DNA of 64,000 bases from Ruminococcus sp. (GCA_017960805.1 JAGCYM010000007.1:30265-94264); one strand, 5' to 3'; shown: positions 26,246 through 33,776, numbered from the stretch's first letter. The notes: generated by a model not told the origin, from the sequence alone. Translations and numbers: made by a program.

Positions 26246-26332
26246 TCAACATCGTTCTGTGATGCACATTCGGTCTGTCCCCCTAACGATAGAGCGGAGC
26301 ATACCAAGCACATAGGATATTCTGTTGTCCAT
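26246..26332 (-). CDS. Micro-ORF B, 28-aa paralogue of micro-ORF A
   Basis: 28 codons, AAGGAG at 8 bases, and the same pattern as copy A: RS at 13-14, TDRM at 19-22, C23, and R27-C28-stop. Identical length, ribosome-binding-site spacing and promoter layout argue for a true duplicate under selection. After the stop come a 6-codon ORF and a 15-codon ORF (both starting ATG) and then a terminator; no larger gene is in the transcript. Confidence 0.65.
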   Translation of the reverse strand: MDNRISYVLGMLRSIVRGTDRMCITERC

Positions 26333-26363
26333 TTTTACCGCTCCTTTCGTTTGGTATGGCTTT

Positions 26364-26392
26364 ATTATATCATCATAAATTTAATTTGTCCA
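26364..26392 (-). promoter_or_regulatory. Promoter of micro-ORF B, TTGGACA type
   Basis: Minus-strand TGGACA within GGATTGGACA (26387-26392), N17, TATAAT (26364-26369). Confidence 0.8.
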
Positions 26393-26492
26393 ATCCAAAA
26401 TAAGCATTACAGACTATAGGAAAATACTATATCTGTGGTACTTGAAATAAAGAATAAACGATGATATACTATTTCAAAAGTAAGGAAAGGCT

Positions 26493-26795
26493 TTATTTTT
26501 CACACCCCGCACAATATACGGTATATGCAGCAAATCCACCTTCAATGTTATAAACATTATATCCTCGGTCTTCAAGTATCTCAGTTACTTCTGCACTAAG
26601 GTCACCCGTTCTGCACAGAACATATACAGGCTTATCTTTCGGCAACTGTGAAAGCCCCGATGATATCGAGTCAAATGGGACATTCACTGAACCAGCGAAT
26701 CCGTTAAGTTCAAATTCTTCTTTACTGCGTATATCAAGCAGGGTTACCATACTGACATCGAGTGCGGTTATCTCGGCCGCTTCTATACTTTTCAT
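26493..26795 (-). CDS. Single-domain rhodanese (sulfurtransferase)
   Basis: 100 aa. VTLLDIRSKEEFELNGFAGSVNVPF and the active-site loop VLCRTGDLSAEV with the persulfide-forming Cys, then NIEGGFAAY. It probably relays sulfane sulfur. Divergent from the MoeB/ThiF-like gene with only 29 bases between their start codons, so each promoter must lie inside or beyond the neighbouring coding sequence. AAAGGA precedes the ATG. Confidence 0.92.
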   Translation of the reverse strand: MKSIEAAEITALDVSMVTLLDIRSKEEFELNGFAGSVNVPFDSISSGLSQLPKDKPVYVLCRTGDLSAEVTEILEDRGYNVYNIEGGFAAYTVYCAGCEK

Positions 26796-26824
26796 ATTAA
26801 ATATTCCTTTCAGGAGGTTTTAAA

Positions 26825-27646
26825 ATGGCGCTTACCGATGAGCAGCTCTCACGCTATTCAAGACATATCACGCTTAAGGAAATAGGAGTAAAAGGACAAA
26901 AAAAGCTGCTTGCTGCAAAGGTCCTTATCATAGGTGCAGGAGGCCTCGGAGCTCCTGCTGCTATGTATCTTGCAGCTGCAGGCGTTGGAACTTTAGGCAT
27001 TGCCGACTGTGACAAGGTTGAGCTTTCTAACCTGCAGAGGCAGATAATTCACAGCACAGCCGATGTTGGCAAATCAAAAGTACAGTCAGCTGCCGAAACC
27101 ATAAAAGCTATGAATCCTGATGTAAATGTTGTAACCTATGAGACTTATATAAACAGCCAAAACATTGCCGATATTATCAAAGGCTACGACTTTGTCATTG
27201 AATGCACTGACAATTTCCCTGCAAAGTTCCTAATAAATGATGCATGTGTTCTCGAAAAAAAGCCCTTCAGTCATGCAGGCATTCTTCGCTTTGATGGACA
27301 GCTCATGACATATGTTCCGGACAAAGGCCCATGCTACCGCTGTATATTTGAAACTCCTCCGCCGAAGGATGCTGTCCCTAGCTGCCGTGAAGCAGGAGTT
27401 ATCGGTGCAATGGCTGGAATTATCGGTTCCATGCAGGCCCTCGAAGCAGTAAAGTATATCACAGGTCAAGGTGATCTTCTCACAGGTAGTATGCTTATAT
27501 TTGATGGGCTCAAAATGGAATGGCGAAAAATCAAGCTTCCGAAAAAAGTGCCTACTTGTCCTGTATGCGGCGATACACCTACAATAACTGAATTATTTGA
27601 TGAGGAACAGCCGAAATGTTCACTCAAACAGATGTCAGATCCTTGA
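26825..27646 (+). CDS. MoeB/ThiF/HesA-family sulfur-carrier adenylyltransferase
   Basis: 273 aa. Starts LTDEQLSRYSRHITLKEIG, nucleotide loop GAGGLGAPAAMYLAAAGVG, SNLQRQIIHSTADVGKSK, DNFPAKFLINDAC, and paired zinc cysteines CYRC and CPVC. The family adenylates the C-terminal glycine of ubiquitin-like sulfur carriers (MoaD, ThiS, CysO). No carrier protein is visible nearby. With the rhodanese it forms a sulfur-transfer pair. Its 3' end overlaps tcdA (convergent) by 23 bases. Confidence 0.92.
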   Translation: MALTDEQLSRYSRHITLKEIGVKGQKKLLAAKVLIIGAGGLGAPAAMYLAAAGVGTLGIADCDKVELSNLQRQIIHSTADVGKSKVQSAAETIKAMNPDVNVVTYETYINSQNIADIIKGYDFVIECTDNFPAKFLINDACVLEKKPFSHAGILRFDGQLMTYVPDKGPCYRCIFETPPPKDAVPSCREAGVIGAMAGIIGSMQALEAVKYITGQGDLLTGSMLIFDGLKMEWRKIKLPKKVPTCPVCGDTPTITELFDEEQPKCSLKQMSDP

Positions 27647-28379
27647 CAACCTCACCTGCGATTAGCAGACCAGCAACTGCTGGAACGAAAGCTGTGCTTC
27701 CGGGGATATCCCGACGTTCAGTACATTTATGCTGTGCTCCCGGAGGACATATACAGTGGCTGCGGCAGCTTATCGACATATCCTCAAGAGGACGTATTGG
27801 CTGCTCATCAGAATAAACTACCTTCAGATCCTTTACTCCACGTTTTCTGAGTTCATACCTCATTACCCTTGCAAGTGGACAGACAGAAGTTTCATAAATA
27901 TCTGCTATTTTCATACGTCCTGCATCCAGTTTGTTGCCTGCACCCATTGCACTTATTACAGGTATATTCTTTTCTTTGCAGCGCATTATCAGCTCAAGCT
28001 TGGCCGTGACTGTATCAACTGCGTCGATGACATAGTCAAATTCGTCAAAAGGAAAATCATCTGCATTCTCAGGCAGAAAAAAGCATTTATGTATGCGTAT
28101 ATCGGCATCGGGATTTATTTCATGCATACGGTCAGCCATTACTTCTGCCTTATACTTGCCAACTGTTTTTCTTGTGGCAAGAATCTGTCGGTTGAGGTTC
28201 GTAAGACAGACCTGATCGTCGTCAATAAGATCAAAATTACCTACACCACTTCTCACAAGTCCTTCACAGACATAACCGCCTACGCCGCCTATACCGAATA
28301 CTGCTACTCTCGACTCAGAAAGCTTTTGTATTGCTTCCGCACCTATGAGTAGCTGTGTTCTTGAGAATTGATTGAGCAT
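27624..28379 (-). CDS. tcdA: tRNA threonylcarbamoyladenosine dehydratase (TcdA/CsdL)
   Basis: 251 aa; makes the cyclic form of t6A37 in tRNAs. LNQFSRTQLLIGAEAIQKL, GIGGVGGYVCEGLVRSG, LTNLNRQILATRKTVGKYKAE and DAVDTVTAKLELI identify the TcdA branch of the E1-like family. ATG 28379 follows GGGGG; GTG 28391 is an alternative. Transcribed from a consensus promoter divergent from the gshA leader. Confidence 0.93.
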   Translation of the reverse strand: MLNQFSRTQLLIGAEAIQKLSESRVAVFGIGGVGGYVCEGLVRSGVGNFDLIDDDQVCLTNLNRQILATRKTVGKYKAEVMADRMHEINPDADIRIHKCFFLPENADDFPFDEFDYVIDAVDTVTAKLELIMRCKEKNIPVISAMGAGNKLDAGRMKIADIYETSVCPLARVMRYELRKRGVKDLKVVYSDEQPIRPLEDMSISCRSHCICPPGAQHKCTERRDIPGSTAFVPAVAGLLIAGEVVKDLTSV

Positions 28380-28421
28380 TATATCCCCCACTTTTCATAT
28401 TATGTAAATAGATATAGTATG

Positions 28422-28450
28422 ATTATATATCATACTATCAAACTTGTCAA
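28422..28450 (-). promoter_or_regulatory. Promoter of tcdA
   Basis: Minus-strand TTGACA (28445-28450), N17, TATAAT (28422-28427), both perfect. Confidence 0.88.
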
Positions 28451-28463
28451 TAATAAATTCATA

Positions 28464-28490
28464 TAATTCCTATTGACAAAATATGTTTTA
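28464..28490. promoter_or_regulatory. CymR-like operator over the gshA-operon promoter
   Basis: Read on the minus strand, the site matches 18 of the 19 fixed positions of the Bacillus CymR box as I remember it (TAAWNCN2ANTWNAN3ATMGGAATTW), the mismatch being at position 14. It covers the -35 hexamer, ideal for repression. An Rrf2/CymR-like gene is at 35230. Confidence 0.65.
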
Positions 28491-28501
28491 CATGATATAT
28501 T
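28473..28501 (+). promoter_or_regulatory. Promoter of the gshA leader operon
   Basis: TTGACA (28473-28478), N17, TATATT (28496-28501), ~45 bases before the leader ORF. Confidence 0.85.
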
Positions 28502-28544
28502 ATATACATAGTCATTCAGTATGTATTATATGGAGGTGTTTGTT

Positions 28545-28616
28545 ATGCAATATTGTTTCAAAATAAATGATATGTGTATATGTATGTCAGTTCTCTCCAT
28601 GCTTACTGAATCATAG
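28545..28616 (+). CDS. Leader peptide with three Cys codons, upstream of the gshA operon
   Basis: 23 codons, GGAGG 8 bases before ATG. Cys at positions 4, 11 and 13 (all TGT), plus four Met. The last third of the ORF (28592-28598, TCTCTCC) can pair with 28645-28651 (GGAGAGA), which is also the 5' arm of the terminator at 28647-28670. A ribosome stalled at Cys11 would leave 28592-28598 free and favour antitermination; a ribosome reaching the stop would mask it and favour termination. Confidence 0.75.
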   Translation: MQYCFKINDMCICMSVLSMLTES

Positions 28617-28646
28617 TATTTTCATGCCTATGAATATCTTAGCTGG

Positions 28647-28670
28647 AGAGACAGAAATGTCTCTATTTTT
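28647..28670 (+). terminator. Attenuator terminator in the gshA leader
   Basis: AGAGACA, GAAA tetraloop, TGTCTCT, then ATTTTTATTTT; lies between the leader ORF and the ACT gene. Confidence 0.75.
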
Positions 28671-28687
28671 ATTTTCGGAGGTATGAA

Positions 28688-28930
28688 ATGAAAAAGATTG
28701 AAGTAATATCTGTTGACAGAATAGGTCTTGTCGGCGAGATTTCTAAAGTATTAAGACGTGTAAATGGTAACATAATAACTCATACCGCCAATGTATCTAC
28801 TGACGGAACCACTGCCTTGTCTCATTTCATTGCAGATGTCGATCTTGATGAAAGCCTTGATAACACCACTCTTTCAAGAAGGCTGAAAAAAATCAGGAAT
28901 GTTAGACAAGTTAAGATTTCTGATATATGA
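28688..28930 (+). CDS. ACT-domain protein
   Basis: 80 aa, a single ACT domain: KIEVISVDRIGLVGEISKVLRRVNGNI...ADVDLDESLD. ACT domains bind small ligands, often amino acids. As the first structural gene after a Cys-codon attenuator it may sense an amino acid for the pathway (inference). AGG-rich binding site before the ATG at 28688. Confidence 0.85.
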   Translation: MKKIEVISVDRIGLVGEISKVLRRVNGNIITHTANVSTDGTTALSHFIADVDLDESLDNTTLSRRLKKIRNVRQVKISDI

Positions 28931-28950
28931 GAGCTGTAGGAGGTTATGTT

Positions 28951-29073
28951 ATGAAAGAAACTATACGTAAAGCGATATATGAAAAATTCGCCACTCCTTC
29001 AGAAATTATGCTTGACAGAATCTCAAAGGGAATACCACTTACAAACAATATTGAGCAGTACGCTGCGATATGA
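28951..29073 (+). CDS. Small 40-aa protein between the ACT gene and gshA
   Basis: 40 codons, GGAGG 7 bases before ATG. Charged helical N-terminus (KETIRKAIYEKF), then SEIMLDRISKGIPLTNNIEQ. No family recognised. It sits inside the operon with correct spacing, so it is probably translated, but it could be the remnant of a longer gene. Confidence 0.55.
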   Translation: MKETIRKAIYEKFATPSEIMLDRISKGIPLTNNIEQYAAI

Positions 29074-29083
29074 GGTGAAAAAC

Positions 29084-30175
29084 ATGAGTGATTACTATTA
29101 CAGCGGAAAATTCGGGATTGAGCGTGAAACTCTGAGAGTTGACAGCCATGGCAAACTCGCTCAGACTCCCCACCCATTCGGCAATTATGAACATATCACC
29201 CGTGATTTCTGCGAGAATCAGGTTGAGCTTGTAACACCTGTTGCCGGAAGTATCGAAGAGGCTCTTGGCTATCTTAAAGTGCTAGATGACATTACAAGAA
29301 AAAAGCTGGCGGAAAATGGTGAGAGAATATGGCTTTACAGCAATCCTCCGCATTTTGACAGCGAGGATGATATTCCGATTGCCGACTTCACAGGCGACCA
29401 CTCTTCAAAGCGCGCATACCGTGAAGTGCTCAAACATAAATACGGTAAAAAGCTCATGCTCTTTTCGGGAATTCATTTCAATTTTTCCTTTGCTGATGAA
29501 TTTATAAATGAATTGAATACTGAAGGTATGAACTTCCGTATTTTTAAAGACGAGTTATACCTCCGCCTTTACAAGCAGCTTATGGCTAACAGCTACCTGC
29601 TTGTGCTTCTAACAGCGGCAAGTCCCTATTATGATTCTTCCCTTGACAAAGACGGAACAAACGGCATAATACAAAGTGAATATTCTTCGCTACGTAACAG
29701 CAAGCGCGGCTACTGGAACAAGTTCCTCCCTATCCTCGATCACAGGAATTTCAAGACATTCACAGGCAGTATCAAAAAGCATATCGTAACTGGCTCGCTG
29801 TATTCCGCAAGCGAACTATATCTTCCCATTCGCCTTAAACCAAAAGGCGTGAACACCCTGGAAAATCTTGCGGCAAATGGCGTTGACCACATCGAGCTGA
29901 GAATGTTCGATCTTGAGCCCTCTGCACCTCTTGGCATCGATGGTAGAGATCTTGAATTCGCACATCTGTTGATACTTTATCTGCTTTCACTTCCTGATTT
30001 TGACTTCAACCCAGAATATCAGGAAAAGGCAGTCAACGACCATAAAAATGCAGCACTGCTCAGTCCTGACTCTGAGCTTTTAGAGCGTGGCGAAAAAGTG
30101 CTTGAGGAAATGAAAAGACATTTCAACGATAATAAAAAAGCACTTGAAGTGATTGCATTTGAAAAAGAAAAATAA
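29084..30175 (+). CDS. gshA: Glutamate-cysteine ligase
   Basis: 363 aa; ATP-dependent condensation of glutamate and cysteine to gamma-glutamylcysteine, the committed step to glutathione. GIERETLRVD, DFCENQVELVTP, GIHFNFSF, NSKRGYWNKF and HIELRMFDLEP are signatures of the GshA/GshF ligase domain. There is no fused ATP-grasp domain, so a separate GshB is needed or gamma-Glu-Cys is the final thiol. The start is ATG 29084 after GAGGTG; a longer frame would overlap the 40-aa ORF. Cysteine is its substrate, which fits control by a Cys-codon leader. Confidence 0.92.
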   Translation: MSDYYYSGKFGIERETLRVDSHGKLAQTPHPFGNYEHITRDFCENQVELVTPVAGSIEEALGYLKVLDDITRKKLAENGERIWLYSNPPHFDSEDDIPIADFTGDHSSKRAYREVLKHKYGKKLMLFSGIHFNFSFADEFINELNTEGMNFRIFKDELYLRLYKQLMANSYLLVLLTAASPYYDSSLDKDGTNGIIQSEYSSLRNSKRGYWNKFLPILDHRNFKTFTGSIKKHIVTGSLYSASELYLPIRLKPKGVNTLENLAANGVDHIELRMFDLEPSAPLGIDGRDLEFAHLLILYLLSLPDFDFNPEYQEKAVNDHKNAALLSPDSELLERGEKVLEEMKRHFNDNKKALEVIAFEKEK

Positions 30176-30228
30176 ATGGACGAAAGGTCTGTAACAGCGT
30201 TAAATATTATAAATAAGAGGTGACATAA

Positions 30229-30987
30229 ATGTGCGAGCTTTTGGGCTTTTCTTCTTCTAAGAATACTGACATTTCAGACTACCTGCGGACATTCTTCTCT
30301 CACAGTGACAAGAATCCTCACGGCTGGGGAATGATGTACGAAACTGACAGACGTGAAATTCTGAAAGAAGCAGTCAGCGCAGAAAAGAGCACATATCTGT
30401 CTGATATTATCGACTCTATGGCTCCTCAAAAAAATGCTCTCGCACATATAAGATTTGCTACCGTCGGCACTATCAACGAACGTAACTGTCATCCATTCAC
30501 GGGCTATGATATCTCTGACAGAGAATGGACGCTCATCCATAACGGGACAATATTTAACAGCAGGCACATTCACCACTATTCTGCTGTACAAACAGGCAAT
30601 ACCGATTCCGAGCGCTTCTTTCTCTCACTCCTTGATAATGTTAATGAGCATATTTCAAGAAGTATTCCAAATGAGCGTGAGCGTTTCGAGATAGTTAATA
30701 AATTCATCGTTGAAAACGCTCCGAGAAATAAACTGAATCTGATGATCTACGACGGAGAGCTATTGTATGTTCATAAAAATCTGAAAAATACACTTTGCTT
30801 CAAAAGACTTGAAACAGGTATTATTTTTTCAACAAAGCCTCTTGACAACGGTGTTTGGATACCATTTCCGATGGCCCAGGTCATAGCTTACAAGAACGGA
30901 CAGGAAGTCTACCGCGGCGACCGCCACAAAGGAACATTCGTACCGACATTGGAATATATAACTGCTATGGATGCAATGTACATCTGA
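30229..30987 (+). CDS. Class II glutamine amidotransferase-like protein (YafJ/EgtC type)
   Basis: 252 aa. Met-Cys start gives the N-terminal nucleophile Cys2 (CELLGFSS); HIRFATVGTINERNCHPF, LIHNGTI and GNTDSERFF complete the Ntn-hydrolase glutaminase fold. The EgtC branch hydrolyses gamma-glutamyl bonds of a cysteine conjugate, and this protein directly follows gshA, so action on a gamma-glutamyl-cysteine compound is plausible (inference). Confidence 0.87.
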   Translation: MCELLGFSSSKNTDISDYLRTFFSHSDKNPHGWGMMYETDRREILKEAVSAEKSTYLSDIIDSMAPQKNALAHIRFATVGTINERNCHPFTGYDISDREWTLIHNGTIFNSRHIHHYSAVQTGNTDSERFFLSLLDNVNEHISRSIPNERERFEIVNKFIVENAPRNKLNLMIYDGELLYVHKNLKNTLCFKRLETGIIFSTKPLDNGVWIPFPMAQVIAYKNGQEVYRGDRHKGTFVPTLEYITAMDAMYI

Positions 30988-30997
30988 GGAGAATGAT

Positions 30998-31207
30998 ATG
31001 AGTGCAAACGAACTGAAACACGCTGTCATAACTGAAAATGAAGTTGCTTTTTCACTTAATGGCAATGATTACTTACTTTACGGCTGGGATCAATGCGATG
31101 GCTTTGTACTGAGCCTTGAATGCAACGGAGAGCTTGTGTGGCAGGCCGCTCCGCAGCCGAAAGGGACATGTATTGATGAATTCCTTTGTTATTATTCCAG
31201 ACTATAG
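30998..31207 (+). CDS. Small protein of unknown function, 69 aa
   Basis: No signal or membrane segment; acidic, with YLLYGWDQCDGFVLSLECNGELVWQA, predicted small beta structure. GAGGAG precedes ATG 30998 by 6 bases; an in-frame start nine codons earlier lies inside the previous gene. Likely last gene of the gshA operon. Confidence 0.6.
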   Translation: MSANELKHAVITENEVAFSLNGNDYLLYGWDQCDGFVLSLECNGELVWQAAPQPKGTCIDEFLCYYSRL

Positions 31208-31228
31208 CTGATTATAGTTTTTCGGAAT

Positions 31229-31257
31229 TGGACAGTCAAGGCTTTATGCAGTATAAT
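31229..31257 (+). promoter_or_regulatory. Promoter of the metK leader, TTGGACA type
   Basis: TGGACA within GAATTGGACA (31229-31234), N17, TATAAT (31252-31257). Upstream sequence 31203-31230 resembles a CymR box with one extra base in the spacer (16 of 19 positions). Confidence 0.78.
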
Positions 31258-31288
31258 AAATACATCAAAGGAAAGGAGTTGTTTCACG

Positions 31289-31366
31289 ATGAAAAAAATA
31301 TGTTGTTGTTTCTCGCTTTACAATAGAATATTTGATTATCGGAGAAACAGCACTTTTGTTTTATAA
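31289..31366 (+). CDS. Leader peptide with Cys-Cys-Cys, upstream of metK
   Basis: 25 codons starting MKKICCCFSLYNRI, with AAGGAG upstream. Three consecutive TGT codons at positions 5-7. TGTTTCTC, overlapping the third Cys codon, pairs with GAGAAACA about 30 bases later. CTTTTGTT at codons 22-24 can pair with AACAAAGG (31393-31400), which runs into the terminator's 5' arm. This allows mutually exclusive structures controlled by ribosome position. Confidence 0.75.
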   Translation: MKKICCCFSLYNRIFDYRRNSTFVL

Positions 31367-31397
31367 AACTGCGCCTGTGCGCAAATAACAAGAACAA

Positions 31398-31430
31398 AGG
31401 GAATGCAGTATTCTGCGTTCCCTATTTTTA
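31398..31430 (+). terminator. Attenuator terminator upstream of metK
   Basis: 11-bp stem AGGGAATGCAG / CTGCGTTCCCT with TATT loop, then ATTTTTA, 20 bases before the metK start. Confidence 0.82.
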
Positions 31431-31450
31431 TGTATTAAAGGAGAATTATT

Positions 31451-32638
31451 ATGAGCAAGTATATTTTCACATCAGAATCTGTAACAGAGGGACACCCCGA
31501 CAAAGTTGCAGACCGCATTTCAGACTCTATACTCGACGCTTATCTAGAAAAGGATCCAGCAGCTAGAGTCGCTGCTGAAACAGTCCTCAAGAACAATACT
31601 GTTATCCTAGCAGGCGAGATAAGCTCATCTGCTGAGATAGATACTGAAAAGGTAGTACGTGACGCAATCAACAGTATCGGTTATGACAACGAAGCACTTG
31701 GCTTTGACGGTCATACTGCTGAGATAATCAACCTGCTTGACAGGCAGTCTCCTGACATTGCTCAGGGAGTTGACTCGGCTCTTGAAGTAAGAGAAGAAAA
31801 CGGCACAGACATCGGTGCAGGAGACCAGGGAATAATTTTCGGATATGCTGTAAATGAAACACCAGAGCTTCTTCCGCTTCCTATCTCACTGGCACACAGA
31901 CTTGCGTACAGACTTACAGAAGTTCGCAAAAACGGTACTCTCCCCTATCTACGTCCTGACGGTAAAACACAAGTTTCAGTAATTTACGAAGACGACAAGG
32001 CGATAGGTATTGACACCGTACTTATATCTACGCAGCACGATGAAGAAGTATCACAGGAACAGCTCAGAAACGATCTCATAGAATATGTAATCAAACCAAT
32101 TATTCCTGAGAACTGGCTTAATGACGAAGTACGCATACTTGTTAATCCTACAGGCAGATTTGTTATCGGAGGACCTGTCGGCGACAGTGGCTTAACAGGC
32201 AGAAAGATTATCGTTGATACTTATGGTGGTGCTGCACATCACGGAGGCGGAGCATTCAGCGGCAAGGACTCCACAAAGGTTGACAGAAGCGCCGCTTATG
32301 CTGCAAGATGGGCTGCAAAAAATATAGTAGCTTCCGGACTTGCTGAACATGCAGAAATACAGCTGGCATACGCTATCGGCGTGGCTGCTCCAGTGTCAAT
32401 CTACGTCAATACATTCGGCACTGGCGTTATTCCCGATGAAGATATACAGGCTGCAGTATCTGAAGTATTTGACTTCACTCCAAGCGGTATAATCAGAGGA
32501 CTTGAACTTAGAAAGCCTGTGTTCGCGCAGACCTCAGCATATGGTCACTTCGGAAGGCCTGACGCTGACTTTACATGGGAGCGTACAAACAAGGTTTCCG
32601 CGCTCAAAAAAGCATTGAATGTTTCAGTGAATGCATAA
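31451..32638 (+). CDS. metK: S-adenosylmethionine synthetase
   Basis: 395 aa. [53 protein letters not shown] and [19 protein letters not shown] are invariant MetK motifs. GGAG lies 7-8 bases before the ATG. No SAM or S-box riboswitch is visible; the leader instead encodes the Cys-rich peptide and terminator. Confidence 0.97.
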   Translation: MSKYIFTSESVTEGHPDKVADRISDSILDAYLEKDPAARVAAETVLKNNTVILAGEISSSAEIDTEKVVRDAINSIGYDNEALGFDGHTAEIINLLDRQSPDIAQGVDSALEVREENGTDIGAGDQGIIFGYAVNETPELLPLPISLAHRLAYRLTEVRKNGTLPYLRPDGKTQVSVIYEDDKAIGIDTVLISTQHDEEVSQEQLRNDLIEYVIKPIIPENWLNDEVRILVNPTGRFVIGGPVGDSGLTGRKIIVDTYGGAAHHGGGAFSGKDSTKVDRSAAYAARWAAKNIVASGLAEHAEIQLAYAIGVAAPVSIYVNTFGTGVIPDEDIQAAVSEVFDFTPSGIIRGLELRKPVFAQTSAYGHFGRPDADFTWERTNKVSALKKALNVSVNA

Positions 32639-32650
32639 GTTTAAATCAGA

Positions 32651-32690
32651 AATGAAAAGCTTCTTCAATTACGAAGAAGCTTTTCATTTT
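32651..32690 (+). terminator. Terminator after metK
   Basis: AATGAAAAGCTTCTTC / GAAGAAGCTTTTCATT, perfect stem with a 6-base loop and flanking T's. Confidence 0.88.
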
Positions 32691-32902
32691 ACAGCTTCTA
32701 CTGCATGAAATTATTATTCTTTCAAAGCCAAAATCGGTATACAGTAAAAACATGTCTGAAGCGTTTCTCTGCACAGTACCGCATTCCCGCTTTCTTGCTT
32801 CATCAGCTACCATTGACTTTCTGATGATCTGTTCCTAACGTGCCGTATACTTGATAAAAACCGCTCTCATCAAACAGTCTCCTTTACAGAATCGCTTCTG
32901 CT
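32691..32902 (-). other. Intergenic stretch with possible decayed ORF
   Basis: On the minus strand, AAGGAG and an ATG near 32868 open a frame that hits TAG after 11 codons and then stays open for about 50 more. No homology recognised; may be a relic or chance. Confidence 0.25.
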
Positions 32903-33490
32903 TTACGCCATCTCAGAATTGATAGTGTCTTCACTTGCAGCCATTGCCTGCAAAGTCATGGTAAGAAGCTTGTCAAGCTCCCAGCCGAGCTGTTCGGCAC
33001 CACGCTCAATAACATCTCTTGAACAGCCTGCCGCAAAGCCCTTGCTCTTATATTTCTTTTTCAGGGATTTAAGTTCCATATCCTTTGTACTTTTAGACGG
33101 ACGCATCAACGCAGCTGCCCAGATCAGACCGGTCAGTTCATCAGCCGCAAATAGCACCTTTTCCATTTCGTGTATCGGCTCAACATCAATAGTAACTCCG
33201 CAACCTACAGTAATTCCATAGCCATGAGAACATACTGCGTGGACTATGTCCTCACTTACTCCCCCGTTTTTCAGCAGTTCAGGAGCTTTGAGGCAGTGTT
33301 CCTCTGGATAAAGTTCAAAATCAATATCATGAAGCAATCCTACGATTCCCCAGTATTCAGCTTCATCGCCATATCCTAGCTCGTTCGCATACCATTTCAT
33401 TACCGCTTCTACAGTCAATGCGTGCTGTATATGGAAGGGATCTTTGTTGTATTGCTTCAAAAGCTCAAAAGCTTCATTTCTTGTTATCAT
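32903..33490 (-). CDS. HD-domain hydrolase
   Basis: 195 aa. Metal-dependent HD phosphohydrolase motifs: HALTVEAVMKWYA, GLLHDIDFE with the His-Asp pair, CSHGYG, and FAADELTGLIWA. The substrate is unknown. It has its own promoter at 33601-33629. Confidence 0.88.
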   Translation of the reverse strand: MITRNEAFELLKQYNKDPFHIQHALTVEAVMKWYANELGYGDEAEYWGIVGLLHDIDFELYPEEHCLKAPELLKNGGVSEDIVHAVCSHGYGITVGCGVTIDVEPIHEMEKVLFAADELTGLIWAAALMRPSKSTKDMELKSLKKKYKSKGFAAGCSRDVIERGAEQLGWELDKLLTMTLQAMAASEDTINSEMA

Positions 33491-33600
33491 AATTCATACC
33501 TCTCATAACTCAATTTATTCTCCTAAGGAGTGTTTTTGTAAAATGACTGAAAGCATCAAAAAGTTTTCAGTTTTCATTTTAAAGCCACATATTTATACCG

Positions 33601-33629
33601 ATTATATAACGCAATTATATTTCTGTCAA
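33601..33629 (-). promoter_or_regulatory. Promoter of the HD-domain gene
   Basis: Minus-strand TTGACA (33624-33629), N17, TATAAT (33601-33606), both perfect; leader ~110 bases. Confidence 0.82.
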
Positions 33630-33727
33630 TACCAAAATACCAAAAGATATATTCAGCTACAAACTGAACTCTAACATTATACAAATAATTCTTCCCCAAA
33701 ACGAACTGGTCTCATTAACACGGGAAA

Positions 33728-33766
33728 GGAACAGCACCGCAAGTGTTATGCCTGCGGTGCTGTTCC
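33728..33766 (-). terminator. Hairpin after the binding-protein gene
   Basis: 14-bp perfect stem GGAACAGCACCGCA / TGCGGTGCTGTTCC; the T-tract on the minus strand is short, so efficiency is uncertain. Confidence 0.6.
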
Positions 33767-33776
33767 ACAATGAGCG

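Noticed and set aside
31208-31450. Possible SAM riboswitch upstream of metK
   Set aside because: I could not find the conserved riboswitch core; the leader is explained by the short ORF and terminator.
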